From RECO01 sp050485385 (GTDB lineage: Bacteria; Pseudomonadota; Alphaproteobacteria; Geminicoccales; Geminicoccaceae): a stretch of 8,187 bases of DNA. This document shows, one piece after another, positions 6,093 to 8,187 of the stretch (the stretch's first letter is position 1; the number at the start of each line of letters is the position of its first letter). The translations under genes were made by a program, and so were the position numbers. The stretch is from positions 1 through 8,187 of the forward strand of contig JBJHBG010000156.1 in NCBI GenBank assembly GCA_050485385.1. Reading direction: 5' to 3'. The notes under the pieces were generated by a model. It made no database searches. It had not been told where the DNA came from and saw only the letters and a program-made list of their open reading frames with translations.

Positions 6093-6752
6093 TCAGTCGC
6101 GCCGACAGAAGAAAAGCGCCACATAGGGTGGTGTCGTCGGCAAGGGCTGCGCACCGCCGGTACGGTCGGTCACTTCGCGACCCGTGCGCGCGGCGACTGC
6201 CACCTGCTGACCGCTGCCGAGCCGTGGCGCAAAACTGGACGTCGAGCGCTCCTCGCCCGGCAGTCGGGTGAACGCGAACGGTAGTGTGTGACCGTGCGGC
6301 GGTAGCTCCGCCTCGGTCAACCGGTGCCGCTCGTTACCGCCGACGTCGCGGTAGCCCCGAAAGTCACGGCCCTCGACGACACCCACCGCCACCGGGAACC
6401 GGGCCGCGAAGATCTCGGGCTCGGCGAGCGCCACGTCGGTCCAACCGGCGGGACAGCCCTGTCCCCGATCCACCATCAAAACCGAACCCACCGGCGGCTG
6501 CATCGCCGCCGCCTCGGCCAACTCGGCTTCCAGCCGCTCGATTTCGATCTCGGCGTCGGTCAACCGCGTGGCCATGCGGCGGTAGTCCGCACAGAACGCG
6601 CCCGCCAAGGCCGGATCGAGGCTCGACGCCTCGGCCAGCCCCTCGATCAGCGCGCCGACGGTGCCGAGTTCCGCGCACGACTGCGCCGCCGCCTGCCCGG
6701 CACCCGCGGCGACGGCCGCCGCCAACACCAACGCCGAACCCATCCGCCGCAT
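6093..6752 (-). CDS. Secreted protein with a C-terminal phage tail-collar-like region
   Basis: 219 residues. A signal peptide occupies about 1-23 (MRRMGSALVL, then an Ala-rich core and AQAAA before Gln24), so the protein should be periplasmic or exported. Residues 26-54 carry two cysteines, and 60-84 (RLTDAEIEIERLEAELAEA) is a probable coiled coil that could oligomerise it. The C-terminal part resembles tail-collar/microcystin-dependent-type proteins: PVGSVLMVD at 87-95, CPAGW at 100-104, RFPVAVG at 118-124, GGNERHRLTEAELPPHGH at 138-155, and TPPYVALFFC near the end. In phage proteins this region ends a receptor-binding fibre, but no other phage gene is here, so the role is unknown. Cys100 and Cys216 may form a disulfide. 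ATG at 6752 is chosen because GGGAGG lies 7 bases upstream and the signal peptide starts there; the frame stays open to 6947, overlapping the next gene. Confidence 0.8.
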   Translation of the reverse strand: MRRMGSALVLAAAVAAGAGQAAAQSCAELGTVGALIEGLAEASSLDPALAGAFCADYRRMATRLTDAEIEIERLEAELAEAAAMQPPVGSVLMVDRGQGCPAGWTDVALAEPEIFAARFPVAVGVVEGRDFRGYRDVGGNERHRLTEAELPPHGHTLPFAFTRLPGEERSTSSFAPRLGSGQQVAVAARTGREVTDRTGGAQPLPTTPPYVALFFCRRD

Positions 6753-6759
6753 CGACCAT

Positions 6760-6765
6760 CCTCCC
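6760..6765 (-). promoter_or_regulatory. Shine-Dalgarno fixing the start of the secreted collar-like protein
   Basis: The minus strand reads GGGAGG, 7 bases before the ATG at 6752. It decides for this start over in-frame codons further upstream, which would put about 65 Arg-rich residues before the signal peptide. The rest of the 115-base gap up to 6867 shows no clear promoter or terminator. Confidence 0.7.
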
Positions 6766-6867
6766 AGGTTGCGCACGCCACACGCTAACCCGCTTCGCCC
6801 GCCGGGAGTAGGCGTTACGAGCGCCGAACCGCGTGCCGCGCGCGATGTCTGCGGCCGGAGCGCACGG

Positions 6868-7494
6868 CTAGACCGAACGGACCCGCGCCGCCACCGCCTC
6901 GCCCTGCGCCCCGCCCTCGCGCTGCAAACCCTCGACCACGCCGGCACGATCGGCGGCGTTGCGGTTCTGGCTCATCTTGCTCTTGCCCTGGAGCCGCGTG
7001 ATCGCCATCCGCACGCCGACGATGCCGCGAAGCTGGGCGGCAACGAAGGGCTCGGGCGCGTCGGCGACCGCCCAGGGCTTGGCCATCGCGGCCTCGTGGA
7101 GTGCCGTCAGGCGCGTCACCACCGCGTGCAGCCGCTCGGGCTCGTGGAAGAACTCCACCGTCCCGTAGGCATGCACGGCGGCATAGTTCCAGGTCGGCAC
7201 CACCTTGCCGTGCTCCTGCTTGGACGGATACCAGCCGGCCGAGACATAGGCGTCGGGGCCGGCGAAGATCGCCAGGGCGTCGCCCTGCGGTGCGAGCCGC
7301 CACTGCGGGTTGGCCTTGGCCACATGGCCGTAGAGCGTGCCCTCCGCACCCTCGTCCGGCGCCAGGAACAGGGGCAAGGGCGTGCCGATCAGGCCCTCGT
7401 CGGTAGCGGTGACGAGCGTCGCCAGGCCAACCGACCGGATGGCCGCGTGGATCGAATCTCGATCGTCCTCGCGAAAGGCTGGGGGCACGTACAT
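6868..7494 (-). CDS. FMN-binding PaiB-family protein (putative negative transcriptional regulator)
   Basis: 208 residues, full length for the family. The order of conserved blocks is complete: MYVPPAF at the N-terminus, GHVAKANPQW at 56-65, a GPDAYVSAGWYPSK block at 79-92, VPTWNYAAVHAYG at 99-111, and LQGKSKMSQNR at 168-178. These form the split-barrel flavin-binding fold. Bacillus subtilis PaiB is described as a regulator of sporulation and protease genes; many proteobacterial members have no tested role, so 'regulator' is inherited family annotation. The start at 7494 gives the standard MYVPPAF terminus; in-frame codons up to 7668 would add a non-conserved 58-residue stretch. Only a weak GAAG precedes the ATG. 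It is co-directional with the SDR gene (175 bases upstream) and the secreted protein (115 bases downstream), but those gaps suggest separate transcripts. Confidence 0.92.
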   Translation of the reverse strand: MYVPPAFREDDRDSIHAAIRSVGLATLVTATDEGLIGTPLPLFLAPDEGAEGTLYGHVAKANPQWRLAPQGDALAIFAGPDAYVSAGWYPSKQEHGKVVPTWNYAAVHAYGTVEFFHEPERLHAVVTRLTALHEAAMAKPWAVADAPEPFVAAQLRGIVGVRMAITRLQGKSKMSQNRNAADRAGVVEGLQREGGAQGEAVAARVRSV

Positions 7495-7534
7495 CGTTTC
7501 GCACTTCGCAGCGGCGGGTTGGCGACCAGCACCT

Positions 7535-7547
7535 AGCGCATCGCGCT
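7535..7547. promoter_or_regulatory. Short inverted repeat upstream of the PaiB-family gene
   Basis: AGCGC, three bases, then GCGCT forms a perfect 5-base-arm inverted repeat about 40 bases before the PaiB start codon, where an operator could lie. The arms are short and the DNA is GC-rich, so chance is a fair explanation. Confidence 0.2.
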
Positions 7548-7630
7548 CCACTCCTAAAGCCCGCAACGCCACCCAGAGGATGCAGGAGACAACACCCGCG
7601 GTGGCGGCGGCCTGCCGCGGCCCGGGGGTT

Positions 7631-7652
7631 GCAGGGGCCAAAAGCCCCCTGC
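7631..7652 (-). terminator. Stem-loop downstream of the SDR gene, possible terminator without U tract
   Basis: On the minus strand GCAGGGGGC, a TTTTG loop and GCCCCTGC form a strong GC stem (eight pairs with one bulged base) about 17 bases after the SDR stop. No T run follows, so it may act weakly or as an mRNA-stabilising 3' hairpin. The gap 7495-7669 otherwise holds only GC-rich sequence. Confidence 0.4.
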
Positions 7653-7669
7653 CCCTCGTTCCCGTCACC

Positions 7670-8187
7670 TCACCAGAGCGTGTAGCCGCCGTCGATGACG
7701 ATGGCGGCCCCGGTGACGAAGCGGGCGGCGTCGCTGGCGAGGTAGACGGCCAGCGGCCCCAGGTCCTCGGGCTCGCCGAACCGGCCCATCGGCGTGCGCT
7801 CCAGGATCCCCTCGATGACCTCCGGCTTCTCCTTCGCCCAGCGCTGGTTGGGTGCCGTCATGAAGACGCCGGGGCAGATGGCGTTGACGGTGATGCCGTG
7901 GGGCGCCCAGTCGGCGGCGACGGCGCGGGTGAACTGGACCACCGCAGCCTTCGCCGCCTCGTAGTGCCGGCCCTCGACGTTGCGGCCGGCGACCATGGCG
8001 TTGATCGAGGCGACGTTGACGATACGCCCGCCCCGCCCGCGTTCCAACATGGCGCCGCCGACGACCTTGGTGCAGGCGAAGGTGCTGGTGAGGTTGAGGT
8101 CGATCAGCGCCTGCCAGCGCTCCAGCGGCATCGCGTGGGTGGGGGTCGGCTCGCGCCGGCCGCCGACATTGTTGATCAGGATGTCGA
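7670..8187 (-). CDS. Short-chain dehydrogenase/reductase (SDR), 5' truncated by window edge
   Basis: 171 C-terminal residues are visible. The frame continues to the right edge without a stop, so the ATG at 8131 is internal; the N-terminal Rossmann TGxxxGxG motif lies outside the window. Visible SDR marks, numbered from the edge, are DILINNVGG at 1-9 (classical NNAG motif with Val for Ala), the active-site Asn in DLNLTS at 31, Ser in NVAS at 60, and the catalytic pair Tyr75 and Lys79 in HYEAAK. Then follow ITVNAICPGVF and the C-terminal GEPEDLGPLAVYLASD and GAAIVIDGGYTLW. This is a classical, catalytically intact NAD(P)-dependent oxidoreductase of the gluconate-5-dehydrogenase/3-oxoacyl-reductase-like group; the substrate cannot be assigned. 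The next gene, PaiB-type, is 175 bases downstream with a stem-loop between. Confidence 0.95.
   Translation of the reverse strand, partial: DILINNVGGRREPTPTHAMPLERWQALIDLNLTSTFACTKVVGGAMLERGRGGRIVNVASINAMVAGRNVEGRHYEAAKAAVVQFTRAVAADWAPHGITVNAICPGVFMTAPNQRWAKEKPEVIEGILERTPMGRFGEPEDLGPLAVYLASDAARFVTGAAIVIDGGYTLW

Noticed and set aside
6284..6811. A 175-codon plus-strand frame opposite the collar-like gene
   Set aside because: Arg/Pro-rich shadow translation with no motif; the opposite strand has a signal peptide, family motifs and a ribosome binding site.
6753..6947. N-terminal extension of the collar-like protein to 6947
   Set aside because: It adds about 65 Arg-rich residues ahead of a clear signal peptide and overlaps the PaiB gene end. 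GGGAGG supports the start at 6752.
7495..7668. N-terminal extension of the PaiB-type protein to 7668
   Set aside because: The family begins at MYVPPAF; the extra 58 residues are unconserved and would consume the whole gap up to the SDR stop.

Overview
The window is very GC-rich and gene-dense, with the G/C-biased third codon positions that create long spurious antisense reading frames. Gene content (BcsA-like synthase with PilZ domains, BCCT osmolyte carrier, PaiB-type FMN protein, SDR) and codon style suggest an alphaproteobacterium, perhaps of the Rhodospirillales or relatives. That placement is inference; there is no rRNA or other marker here. I see no tRNA, rRNA, CRISPR array, insertion sequence or integration site.

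Left block (1-2601, + strand): the 3' end of a probable HlyD/membrane-fusion-type protein overlaps by one base (TGATG) a 756-residue, multi-pass GT2 polysaccharide synthase of the cellulose-synthase type. The synthase keeps the processive catalytic motifs and the FxVTxK gating motif. It ends in two consecutive PilZ-like modules, each with RxxxR and DxSxxG and offset by exactly 104 residues. The pair looks like a c-di-GMP-controlled exopolysaccharide synthesis/export unit that is not a standard bcsAB operon.

Middle block (2613-5364, - strand): a BCCT osmolyte transporter, a UspA-family protein whose ribosome binding site abuts the transporter stop codon, and a HEAT-repeat-like protein with a TTG start. 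This is probably one osmotic-stress operon. It converges on the synthase with only 11 bases between stop codons.

Right block: a 60-codon orphan gene with a strong Shine-Dalgarno reads away from the BCCT gene. Next is a CspA-type cold-shock gene with a structured 192-base leader and a clear intrinsic terminator. Then come three minus-strand genes: a secreted protein with a C-terminal region like phage tail-collar/microcystin-dependent-type proteins, a PaiB-family FMN-binding protein, and an SDR dehydrogenase cut by the right edge. No stretch over 300 bases lacks a gene; the longest gaps are 5604-5795 and 7495-7669.

The most interesting signal is the synthase with tandem, apparently intact PilZ modules coupled to a HlyD-like partner. 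The small orphan gene and the secreted collar-like protein come next.
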